A stretch of 64,000 nt of DNA, taken from Aureibacillus halotolerans. Its GTDB lineage: Bacteria > Bacillota > Bacilli > Bacillales > DSM-28697. This document shows positions 37,344-44,855 of this stretch, piece by piece. Within the stretch, counting starts at the first letter, position 1; every line of letters begins with the position of its first letter. The stretch covers positions 1-64,000 of the forward strand of contig NZ_SNYJ01000021.1 of assembly GCF_004363045.1 (NCBI RefSeq), in the 5' to 3' direction. The notes beneath the pieces are model-generated. The model made no database searches. It saw nothing but the letters and a program-made list of their open reading frames with translations, and was not told the origin of the DNA. The position numbers and the translations under genes were made by a program.

Positions 37344-37557
37344 TTTTCTCTTCCTTTCAACTCCGTTGTTCAATCAACTAAGTCGATTATACACACCACA
37401 CCTCTCTTCAAACAACAAAGGTGGTGCTCGTTTTCAAAAATGTGCTTATGATAGTCAAATTTATCATCATAAGTGAATAATTCTGTACGCAAGTGAATCC
37501 AAAACTTCTCGTTTGTGAGACATTATCAAAAATGATTTAACTGTGTGCCAACAAAAC

Positions 37558-37593
37558 AAAGAGGCTGCCCCTGACGTAAAGGACAGCCTCCCT
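37558..37593 (-). terminator. Terminator of the TerC gene
   Basis: GAGGCTG and CAGCCTC arms followed on the minus strand by TTTGTTTTG. Confidence 0.75.
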
Positions 37594-37600
37594 ACTTTAA

Positions 37601-38464
37601 TTATCGATCTCGATCTTTATTTTCTGTTTCATCGTCATTTCCTGGTGTCATCTGTTCCTCAATGACTTCTTCTTCTTCTTCAACGACTTTTTCTTCCTTG
37701 TCTGTCGCTACATGCGGCTCTTCTTTGTTATCTTTAGAGAGGAACCAACCAGCTGCTGCTATACCGACAAGGACAATCCAAAACGTAGTTTTCCAGCCTG
37801 TGCTATGAGCAAAATCCGAATCAAGAACACCAATAGCTGGATGCGCAAGCGTAAGAACGAGCAATTTAACCCCGACCCAACCAACAATGGCAAAAGCTGC
37901 CGTTTCCAATCCGGGTTTTCTGTGAAGCAAATTGACAAACAAGTTCGCAGCAAATCGCATGATGATGACCCCTGATAAACCACCTAAAAAGATAATAAGG
38001 AATTTACCAGCATCCATACCACCAAACGTGCCTAATCCAGAGTCTGGAAGAGTGAGTGCAAGAGCTACCGCTGCCAAGATAGAGTCAACAGCAAACGCAA
38101 TATCTGCAAGCTCTACTTTGAAGACCGTCATCCAAAAGCCCGATTCTTTTTTTGTTTTATCTTTCTCTTGCTTGGATTTAACATATTTTCGGAAAATATG
38201 GTTAAATGCTAGAAACAACAGATACGCTGCACCGAGGGCTTGCACCTGCCATACGTCAACCAAAAACGAAATAATAAACAAAGAAGCCAACCTGAAGACA
38301 AATGCCCCAGCAAGTCCATAAAATAAAGCTTTCTTACGTTGTTTTTCTGGGAGATGCTTTACCATTATGGCCATAACAAGCGCATTGTCTGCAGCTAATA
38401 TACCTTCCAGACCAATAATGACAAGCAATACCCAACCGTACTCGAGTAGCAATGTAACATCCAT
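37601..38464 (-). CDS. TerC-family membrane protein, likely Mn2+ exporter
   Basis: 287 residues: about seven to eight hydrophobic segments with acidic residues in membrane helices (GLEGILAADNALVMAI; ELADIAFAVDSILA), then a highly acidic cytoplasmic tail (KEEKVVEEEEEVIEEQ). Homologues YceF and YkoY of B. subtilis export manganese, also during protein secretion. The upstream yybP-ykoY riboswitch supports Mn2+ control. Confidence 0.88.
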   Translation of the reverse strand: MDVTLLLEYGWVLLVIIGLEGILAADNALVMAIMVKHLPEKQRKKALFYGLAGAFVFRLASLFIISFLVDVWQVQALGAAYLLFLAFNHIFRKYVKSKQEKDKTKKESGFWMTVFKVELADIAFAVDSILAAVALALTLPDSGLGTFGGMDAGKFLIIFLGGLSGVIIMRFAANLFVNLLHRKPGLETAAFAIVGWVGVKLLVLTLAHPAIGVLDSDFAHSTGWKTTFWIVLVGIAAAGWFLSKDNKEEPHVATDKEEKVVEEEEEVIEEQMTPGNDDETENKDRDR

Positions 38465-38559
38465 ACGTATTTTCTCCTCTCGTTTTTCGATAGCAGGTTT
38501 TCCCTAATTTCTCCTGCCACCTTACTATTTATTCACCGTCCAACGTGAGGAAAAGGCAC

Positions 38560-38690
38560 ACAAAAAGACCTTTGCCCACGCCAAATAGCGTCTTGCGGCA
38601 AAGGTCTTGCTAACAACGGTTCCGTTGCCAATAAGGCCGGGGATTTCTCCCGTAATGACGACCATATTGTCACAGCTACTCCCCTTTAAC
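38560..38690 (-). ncRNA. yybP-ykoY (Mn2+-sensing) riboswitch with terminator
   Basis: On the minus strand the leader begins AAAGGGGAGTAGC, contains ACGGGAGAAATCCCC, and ends with AAGACCTTTG, which can pair with the opening AAAGG. The same AAGACCTTTGCC also pairs with GGGCAAAGGTCTTTTT to form a terminator (38560-38608). This mutually exclusive pairing is the known ON-switch layout of the family: Mn2+ stabilises the aptamer and frees transcription of the TerC gene. Confidence 0.9.
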
Positions 38691-38693
38691 AGC

Positions 38694-38723
38694 ATTATAT
38701 GTGTAACATTAACAACTTGTCAA
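38694..38723 (-). promoter_or_regulatory. Sigma-A promoter of the riboswitch transcript
   Basis: Minus strand TTGACA, 18 bp, TATAAT, ending a few bases before the aptamer. Confidence 0.8.
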
Positions 38724-38731
38724 TATTCTTC

Positions 38732-39178
38732 TTATAATGGAGCAGGCTCTCGCACCGCCTCAATTTTAGGTGTTGGCTTGCCGTTATGTGTAGTTTCAAT
38801 ATCTTCTTTCAGCTCTTTCGTTCCTTCTTGCAACGATTGCCCAACTTGCCTTAAGTCAGACCCCGTATCTTTCACAATCGATGCTGCTCGTAACGTATGC
38901 TCCTTCGCATCCGAAAGCTTTGCCACCGCCTCTTTGACATCGCTTGTCGAATTCCTCACAAGTTCGGATAGCTCCGTGAGGCTTTGGCGGAATTGTTCTG
39001 AGTAATGTGATGGGTTTGCCCGCACCTCATGTAAAAGCTGCATCGTTGAATTCTTCATACGATTCGTATTATCCACGAAGTGCTTGCGTGTTTGCTGTTC
39101 TTTTAAAGCGAAAGCCAACCCAGCAGCTCCGCCAACGACTATACCTACGAATACTTTTTGTTTATTAGAGAATGACAT
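38732..39178 (-). CDS. YtxH-like membrane-anchored helical protein
   Basis: 148 residues: one N-terminal hydrophobic segment with glycines (KVFVGIVVGGAAGLAFAL) and a long amphipathic helical region, as in YtxH/gas-vesicle-like stress proteins. GGAGCTGAACGTA precedes the ATG. Stops just before the riboswitch promoter. Function not known. Confidence 0.75.
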   Translation of the reverse strand: MSFSNKQKVFVGIVVGGAAGLAFALKEQQTRKHFVDNTNRMKNSTMQLLHEVRANPSHYSEQFRQSLTELSELVRNSTSDVKEAVAKLSDAKEHTLRAASIVKDTGSDLRQVGQSLQEGTKELKEDIETTHNGKPTPKIEAVREPAPL

Positions 39179-39311
39179 TACGTTCAGCTCCTTTTATATG
39201 CTCTTTCCCTCCTATTCCTTTTAATCATTTTCTTCAAACCTTGTACATAGGATTAGAAATGGTCCAAAAAGGATACTGTAATATAGACAACACGAAAAAG
39301 GAGTGAGCTAA

Positions 39312-39566
39312 ATGGCCTTTTTATGGTCTCTCATTGTTGGTGGTATTATTGGATGGCTTGCATCATTGATTGTAGGTAAAAATGTCCCTGGTGGCATTAT
39401 CGGTAACATATTGGCAGGTTTTGTAGGTGCTTGGCTTGGCGATCTTGTACTTGGCGACATTGGGCCTGTCATTGGTGGTTTTTCAATTGTCTCTGCACTG
39501 CTTGGCGCCATCGTGTTTGTGCTAATTTTAAGTGCGATTTTACGAGGCACTCGCAGAAGAGCGTAA
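39312..39566 (+). CDS. GlsB/YeaQ/YmgE family stress membrane protein
   Basis: 84 residues of three hydrophobic segments rich in Gly (WSLIVGGIIGWLASLIVG; GNILAGFVGAWLGD), the 'transglycosylase-associated' family, generally stress-induced. AAAGGAGTGAG precedes the ATG. Divergent from the YtxH-like gene. Confidence 0.9.
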   Translation: MAFLWSLIVGGIIGWLASLIVGKNVPGGIIGNILAGFVGAWLGDLVLGDIGPVIGGFSIVSALLGAIVFVLILSAILRGTRRRA

Positions 39567-39627
39567 TTTGCTCATTTGTTTCCTTGATCAGATTGAGAAT
39601 AAAATGTATCTTTTTTGGACATGCTGA

Positions 39628-39690
39628 ACAAAACGCCTGCTGCCCGCTGACCAGTCTTTGACTGTTGAGCTGGCGACAGGCGCTTTTTTG
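39628..39690 (+). terminator. Terminator of the GlsB-like gene
   Basis: GCCTG...GCC...GCT pairs with AGC...GGC...CAGGC, followed by TTTTTT. Confidence 0.8.
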
Positions 39691-39703
39691 ATTCTCTGAG
39701 TTC

Positions 39704-39731
39704 TTGAGATTGCCGAAGGCTTTGCTATAAT
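39704..39731 (+). promoter_or_regulatory. Sigma-A promoter of the K+ transporter gene
   Basis: TTGAGA, 16 bp, TATAAT. I see no c-di-AMP riboswitch in the short leader. Confidence 0.7.
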
Positions 39732-39767
39732 AAGGGGATTACTCTACGTTGGAGGCTTGGATACGGA

Positions 39768-41129
39768 ATGCTTAGACGGAAAATTCGGCAGCGCCAAAAC
39801 TCTGCCTCGTTCACTACATTTCAGTTGATTGTTCTTTTCTATTTCGCTGCCGTTGCCGTCGCCACACTGCTTCTAAGCATGCCTTGGATTCGACAGCCAG
39901 GGGTGCCTTATCATTTCCTGGACACGATGTTTACCGCAGTAAGTGCTGTATCTGTGACGGGTCTCACTGTAGAATCCGCAGCAGAAACCTATAATACATA
40001 CGGCTATTTTACATTAGCTTTTATTTTTCAGTTTGGCGGCATTGGCATTATGACTCTGGGAACCTTTGTGTGGTTAATCCTCGGGAAACGGATTGGCCTC
40101 AAGGAACGCAAACTGATTATGGCGGATCAAAACCAATCCAATTTGTCAGGGCTCGTACAGCTTATGAAGCAAATTCTTTTCCTCATTCTTTGCATTGAAA
40201 TCATTGGTGGCTTTATCTTGTCTATTCATTATTTGCAGTATTACCCCACTTGGGAATTGGCCTCTATGCATGGCTTTTTCTCGGCAATTAGTGCAACAAC
40301 AAATGCAGGTTTTGACATTTCAGGATCGTCCCTAAAGCCCTATGCAAACGACTATTTCGTCCAGTTCATTCATATGATTTTAATTACTCTCGGCGCCATT
40401 GGTTTTCCAGTGCTGATCGAGGTGAAAAACTTTCTCTCACAGCGTTCAGAAGAACCGTTCCGATTTTCCTTGTTCACAAAACTAACCGTTGTCACGTTTT
40501 TCAGCCTAACAGCGCTTGGCGCCCTTCTCATTTTTGTTTTAGAATTGGGCCACAGCTTCGCCGCATTAAATTGGCACCAATCGTTTTTTCATGCGTTGTT
40601 CAGTTCCGTTTCAACACGAAGCGGTGGCATGTACACGATGGACATCAACGCTTTATCTGAGCCCTCGTTGCTCGTCATGTCCATCCTAATGTTTATCGGG
40701 GCTTCCCCTAGCTCTGTAGGCGGCGGCATCCGAACGACATCACTGGCGATTATCTTACTTGCCCTGTGGTTTTATGCGCGTGGAAAGGAAAACATTAAAG
40801 TCTTCCGACGGGAAATTCATTTTGAAGACGTCACACGTTCGTTTGTTGTTGTCACTACTGGTATTTTTTTATGTGTCACTTCCATTCTCATCATGTCCGT
40901 CGTAGAGCCTTTCTCGGTGATTCCAATTCTGTTTGAAGTATGTTCTGCATTTGGTACAGCAGGATTGTCACTAGGCATTACACCAGAGCTGACTCCAATA
41001 AGTAAAGTTCTCCTGATGCTGCTCATGTTTATTGGACGAATCGGCATCTTCTCATTTCTCTTTTTGCTTCGAGGAGATCTAAGAAAAGACAGTTATCGCT
41101 ACCCGAAAGAAAAAGTAATTATTGGGTAA
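39768..41129 (+). CDS. Ktr/Trk-type potassium uptake channel subunit (KtrB/KtrD-like)
   Basis: 453 residues with four membrane-pore-membrane repeats; pore-loop glycines are visible in SVTGLTVE, ATTNAGFD, STRSGGMYT and GTAGLSLG. Imports K+ (Na+-linked in Ktr systems) during osmotic upshift. No KtrA/KtrC RCK subunit gene adjoins; single-gene KtrD-like placement is likely. GGAGG lies ahead of the ATG. Fits the osmotic theme with opuA and ectABC. Confidence 0.88.
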   Translation: MLRRKIRQRQNSASFTTFQLIVLFYFAAVAVATLLLSMPWIRQPGVPYHFLDTMFTAVSAVSVTGLTVESAAETYNTYGYFTLAFIFQFGGIGIMTLGTFVWLILGKRIGLKERKLIMADQNQSNLSGLVQLMKQILFLILCIEIIGGFILSIHYLQYYPTWELASMHGFFSAISATTNAGFDISGSSLKPYANDYFVQFIHMILITLGAIGFPVLIEVKNFLSQRSEEPFRFSLFTKLTVVTFFSLTALGALLIFVLELGHSFAALNWHQSFFHALFSSVSTRSGGMYTMDINALSEPSLLVMSILMFIGASPSSVGGGIRTTSLAIILLALWFYARGKENIKVFRREIHFEDVTRSFVVVTTGIFLCVTSILIMSVVEPFSVIPILFEVCSAFGTAGLSLGITPELTPISKVLLMLLMFIGRIGIFSFLFLLRGDLRKDSYRYPKEKVIIG

Positions 41130-41130
41130 A

Positions 41131-41182
41131 TGAAAAGGCTATCCGAAACGTCATAGAATGACGTGAGGGGATAGCCTTTTTG
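41131..41182 (+). terminator. Terminator of the K+ transporter gene
   Basis: AAAAGGCTATCC and GGATAGCCTTTTT arms. Confidence 0.88.
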
Positions 41183-41221
41183 CTACGTTATGGGGTTTGG
41201 TTCATACTGCCGTTGCTGGCT

Positions 41222-41702
41222 GCTCGCTCCGGTCCGTTTTGGGCCCGCTTCCTTGCAATTTGGGCTCACTTTGAACGTTCCGGCTCGCTTCGGTCCGTTT
41301 TGGGCTCGCTTTCCTTCATTTTGGGCTCGCTCGAACGGATTTCGGGCTCGCTTCCTTGCAATTTGGGCTCGCTTTGAAAGTTTCGGCTCGCTTCGGTCCG
41401 TTTTGGGCTCGCTTTCCCTCATTTTGGGCTCGCTCGAACGGATTTCTGGCTCGCTTCCTTGCAATTTGGGCTCACTTTGAACGTTCCGGCTCGCTTCGGT
41501 CCGTTTTGGGCTCGCTTTCCTTCATTTTGGGCTCGCTCGAACGAATTTCGGGCTCGCTTCCTTGCAATTTGGGCTCGCTTTGAACGTTTCGGCTCGCTTC
41601 GGTCCGTTTTGGGCTCGCTTTCCCTCATTTTGGGCTCGCTCGAACGGATTTCGGGCTCGCTTCCTTGCTGTTCGGGCTCGCTTTGAACGTTTCGGCTCGC
41701 TC
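41222..41702. repeat. Tandem array 2: GGCTCGCTT core, 103-bp period
   Basis: The landmark CGGTCCG occurs at 41291, 41394, 41497 and 41600, exactly 103 bp apart, with a partial copy at 41230. Each unit has five cores of GGCTCGCTT or near variants about 20-21 bp apart. The fillers differ from array 1, but core, spacing and period are identical. Lies between the convergent K+ transporter and VanY-type genes. Confidence 0.92.
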
Positions 41703-41740
41703 CGTCCCCCTTCATTGTTCCTCAACCTCACCGCATCCTC

Positions 41741-43066
41741 CTATAGGTCATTGAATGGCTCTCTGCCGAATACTTGATACAGCCACCATTGCTCCAAGAC
41801 CCAATTGTTTTGCTTGAGCACATCGGCAATGTCTTTGCCAACATAACGAAAATGCCATGCTTCCCCAGGTTGCCCTGTCCAAGCCTCTTTACCTTCTGGA
41901 TAGCGAAGCGTGAATCCATGCCGAGCCGCTGTTGCTTGAATCCAGCCTTTATCCTCTTCATCTAGAGGCATGATGTCGATGGCTTCACCCGTTTGGTGCT
42001 CACTTTCACCAGGCGCTTTACATGGAGTCATTTTGTTTCGTGTCAAGGCTTCTCTGTAAGCCAAGTGCTGGATATCCCCTGAACGATAGGCCTTTTGAAG
42101 TGTCATTTGCAGACCGCGTTTTCTCGCTTCCTCCATCCATCGATGCAATGCATGCGCGGTTTGTGATGTCAGCCAGTGCTCACCAGTAATGTCGACGCCA
42201 AGCTTGATTAAGTCCGTTGGCTTCGCTGTTCTTTCTAGACGATTCCAACTGTTCACAAGGAGGGGCGTTGGTTCGTTCCCTTTTAAGTGCACCGCGGTTT
42301 GCAGCAATCGCTGAATCATGGCATCTCGATGAATGGGTCCAAAAGCGACCCCCGTATGAGAAAAACCTGAACTCGCCTTCCAATCCTCACAAGCAGCCGC
42401 TGTTGCTTCATCAAACGTCCCTGTTACTGGACATTGCAGACCACACACGTGAAACGCTTCTTGGAGTGCTTCAACACCCGTGTTTCGGTCGCCAAGCCTC
42501 ACTTCATAGGGCAATTGATACATAAGGCGTAATTTTCTTGTGTCTGGGAGAATCTTCATTTCCTCTCTCAGAGGGCATTTCGACATACGTTGTCGAATTT
42601 CACGTGTCATCCCGCTTTCTCGAAAAGTAAATGTCCACTCCTGCTTAACTGGCAGCTGGTATGGACGTTGATACAGTTGGACGGGGATCGTGATCAACTC
42701 GTTTTCTGTTGCACCTTCAAGAACATGCAGGTCCACACCAAAGTCTTCAGCCATATCCATACGGTCGCTACTTCTTCCCCACCGATAGTGAAGGTTCGTT
42801 AGCTTCGCTTTATGCTGGCTAAGTGGCATTCTCATTCCGAGTGTGTCCGCCGGAAGGTTGGCAAGCATTAAAGGACCAAGCATTACCTTCACCGACTCCG
42901 ATCCTTGCCCTGGAAGATGCTCCTTTACGTAAGACTTCACGCTCGCCAGCCACCCCGTTGATTTGCTGTCCGTCGTCTCAATGTCCTGACCAAATTCAAC
43001 CTTGTCAATGCTAAGATGCAAAACAAGCGTCCTTCCTTCCCAAGAGTGCCCCTCAATTTGATACAT
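41741..43066 (-). CDS. VanY-type D,D-carboxypeptidase domain protein with peptidoglycan-binding domain
   Basis: 441 residues. An N-terminal part (about 1-190) that I cannot assign, a PG_binding_1-like region (GDRNTGVEALQEAFHV ... TGTFDEATAAACEDW), and a C-terminal VanY/D-Ala-D-Ala carboxypeptidase domain with zinc motifs SEHQTGEAID and EAWHFRYVG. No signal peptide or membrane segment is visible, odd for a wall hydrolase; release by lysis, in the spore mother cell, or as a phage-like endolysin are possible. AGGTGG precedes the ATG. Arrays 2 and 3 flank the gene. Confidence 0.82.
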   Translation of the reverse strand: MYQIEGHSWEGRTLVLHLSIDKVEFGQDIETTDSKSTGWLASVKSYVKEHLPGQGSESVKVMLGPLMLANLPADTLGMRMPLSQHKAKLTNLHYRWGRSSDRMDMAEDFGVDLHVLEGATENELITIPVQLYQRPYQLPVKQEWTFTFRESGMTREIRQRMSKCPLREEMKILPDTRKLRLMYQLPYEVRLGDRNTGVEALQEAFHVCGLQCPVTGTFDEATAAACEDWKASSGFSHTGVAFGPIHRDAMIQRLLQTAVHLKGNEPTPLLVNSWNRLERTAKPTDLIKLGVDITGEHWLTSQTAHALHRWMEEARKRGLQMTLQKAYRSGDIQHLAYREALTRNKMTPCKAPGESEHQTGEAIDIMPLDEEDKGWIQATAARHGFTLRYPEGKEAWTGQPGEAWHFRYVGKDIADVLKQNNWVLEQWWLYQVFGREPFNDL

Positions 43067-43201
43067 TTCACCACCACCTCAATGTATGATAATGGTACTA
43101 GTGTGGCTCGTTTTGCAACATCTTATCAAACGTGTTGAGACCGATTCATCGATGGCACTTTCCGCGTAGTTTGAGGTTGAATCCTAGGGCTTGTCCTGAT
43201 A

Positions 43202-43410
43202 AGCGAGCACTTTTGCCTCGTACACGCGCAGTTTGTCCTGTCATCCGAGCACCTTCCGTTCCTATCCGCGCAGGTCTTCACTTTATCCGAGCACTTGACA
43301 CGTTAGCGAGAACTTTTACCTCGTACACGCGCGGCATGTCCCATAATCCGAGCACTTGACGCTCCCTATCCGCGCAGATCTTCTTTCTATCCGTTGCACT
43401 GCAACACGTC
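43202..43410. repeat. Tandem array 3: alternating GAGCAC / GCGCAG cores, ~103-bp period
   Basis: Two units (43202-43304, 103 bp; 43305-43410, 106 bp). GAGCAC-type cores (43205, 43247, 43289, 43309, 43350) alternate with GCGCAG-type cores (43226, 43268, 43329, 43372), spaced 20-22 bp. Sequence differs from arrays 1 and 2 but core spacing and unit length agree. Upstream of the VanY-type gene. Confidence 0.8.
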
Positions 43411-43463
43411 AGCAGATGACTCAATTCATTGTGGTTCTTTCCCTTCACTTTTTCTGCAGCCCC

Positions 43464-43497
43464 CCAAAAAAAGAAGCGGCAAACCACCGCTTCTTGT
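43464..43497 (-). terminator. Terminator of yhbH
   Basis: AAGAAGCGG and CCGCTTCTT arms with TTTTTTT following on the minus strand. Confidence 0.85.
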
Positions 43498-43502
43498 ATC
43501 GC

Positions 43503-44666
43503 TTATGCTTGTTGCTGCAGTTGCCGATCATGAAAGAAATGCTTCATCGCAGGGAAGACGTCTGCTTTTCGTTTTAGTACATAGTGTAGAAACTTTGGGT
43601 GATCGATATTGCGATAGACGTTCATCAAGGTGGAGTGGCGTTGGTACTGGTTAACTTCACCATACCCAAACATGTTGGACACGTCCATGAGTTCATTCAC
43701 GAGTTTTACACAACGTGCGTTATCGGATGTGAGGTTGTCGCCATCAGAAATATGAAAGGGATAAATATTGTACATGGACGGTGAGTATTTTTCATCGATC
43801 AGTTCGAGCGCTTTTGAGTAAGCTGAGGAACAAATGGTGCCACCGCTTTCCCCTTTTTGAAAGAAATCCTCTTCTGATACGACTTTTGCTTGTGTGTGAT
43901 GGGCGATAAAGGCAATTTCAACGGTTTCGTATTTAGTGCGTAAAAACCGTGTCATCCAGAAAAAGAAGCTGCGTGCCATATACTTCTCCCAAAGCCCCAT
44001 GGACCCGCTTGTATCCATCATGGCAAGCACGACAGCTTTTGAATCAGGCTTAATGATTTCATCCCACGTCTTAAAGCGCAAATCTTCTGGAAAAATAGGC
44101 TGAAACGATGGCGTTCCCTTTAGGGCATTTCGTTTAAAAGCTTGCATCATCGTACGTTTTTTATCAATGTTTCCCATAAGTCCGGTTTTGCGAATATCTG
44201 TAAAAGCGATATCCTCAATAATTTCCTCTTTCTCTTCCTTTTCCTCCAGATTCGGTAGCTCGAGCTCTTTAAATAAAACCTCCTCTAGGTCAGCAATGGA
44301 CACATCAGCTTCATAGAAATCTTCTCCTGGCTGATCCCCTGCGCCTTGGCCAGCACCGGTATCCTTTTTTGCGGACCCATCACGACCAATGACATCGCCC
44401 ACTTGACTGTCCCCATCACCTTGGCCAACGTGCTTGTTTTTGTCATGGTTGTATCGAATGCGGTATTCGTCCAGTGAACGAATTGGAATCTTGACAACGT
44501 CCTTCCCGTTCGACATGATGATGTTTTCCTCAGTGATTAAATCAGGCAAATTGTTTTTAATTGCTTCTTTGACCTTTTCCTGATGGCGCATCTGATCATC
44601 ATGGCCTTTTCGGTGGAGTGACCAATCTTCCTGGGAGATCATCCAGCTTGCGGCCTCTTCTTTCAA
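43503..44666 (-). CDS. yhbH: Sporulation protein YhbH (DUF444)
   Basis: 387 residues with a C-terminal von Willebrand A-like domain carrying MIDAS motif DTSGSMG and a conserved N-terminal DUF444 part. In Bacillus and enteric relatives (YeaH) it works with PrkA, probably as partner of its AAA+ activity. TTG at 44666 is chosen: GGAGG stands seven bases before it, while the longer open frame translates this site as RGGG. Follows prkA by 189 bp. Confidence 0.9.
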   Translation of the reverse strand: MKEEAASWMISQEDWSLHRKGHDDQMRHQEKVKEAIKNNLPDLITEENIIMSNGKDVVKIPIRSLDEYRIRYNHDKNKHVGQGDGDSQVGDVIGRDGSAKKDTGAGQGAGDQPGEDFYEADVSIADLEEVLFKELELPNLEEKEEKEEIIEDIAFTDIRKTGLMGNIDKKRTMMQAFKRNALKGTPSFQPIFPEDLRFKTWDEIIKPDSKAVVLAMMDTSGSMGLWEKYMARSFFFWMTRFLRTKYETVEIAFIAHHTQAKVVSEEDFFQKGESGGTICSSAYSKALELIDEKYSPSMYNIYPFHISDGDNLTSDNARCVKLVNELMDVSNMFGYGEVNQYQRHSTLMNVYRNIDHPKFLHYVLKRKADVFPAMKHFFHDRQLQQQA

Positions 44667-44815
44667 CGTTCCCCCTCCTCTACTCAATTCCATTCCTTTT
44701 CTCGTCTCATTCCCTCGTTGATCAATCAAATCCTTTTGAAAAGGTCTTGTATTGTATGCAGTGTCTCATCCTTATTGATTGGGCAGGATGCTTATCCAAG
44801 CTTTCCTTTTGAAAA

Positions 44816-44845
44816 TTTGGCTTATCACCTAAGGTGTAAGCCAAA
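44816..44845 (-). terminator. Terminator-like hairpin between prkA and yhbH
   Basis: TTTGGCTTA and TAAGCCAAA arms with a near-perfect stem, followed by TTTTC on the minus strand; may reduce read-through into yhbH. Confidence 0.6.
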
Positions 44846-44855
44846 TGGAATGGTT

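Noticed and set aside
39567-39767. c-di-AMP (ydaO-type) riboswitch before the K+ transporter
   Set aside because: The leader after the sigma-A promoter is under 40 bases and contains no aptamer-like structure.
41180-41777. Open frames on both strands through array 2
   Set aside because: Same reason: low-stop repeat DNA, no start signals, overlapping frames on both strands.
107-43410. CRISPR arrays at the three tandem-repeat loci
   Set aside because: Cores are only 6-9 bp, fillers are repeated between units and about 11 bp long, and no cas genes are present.
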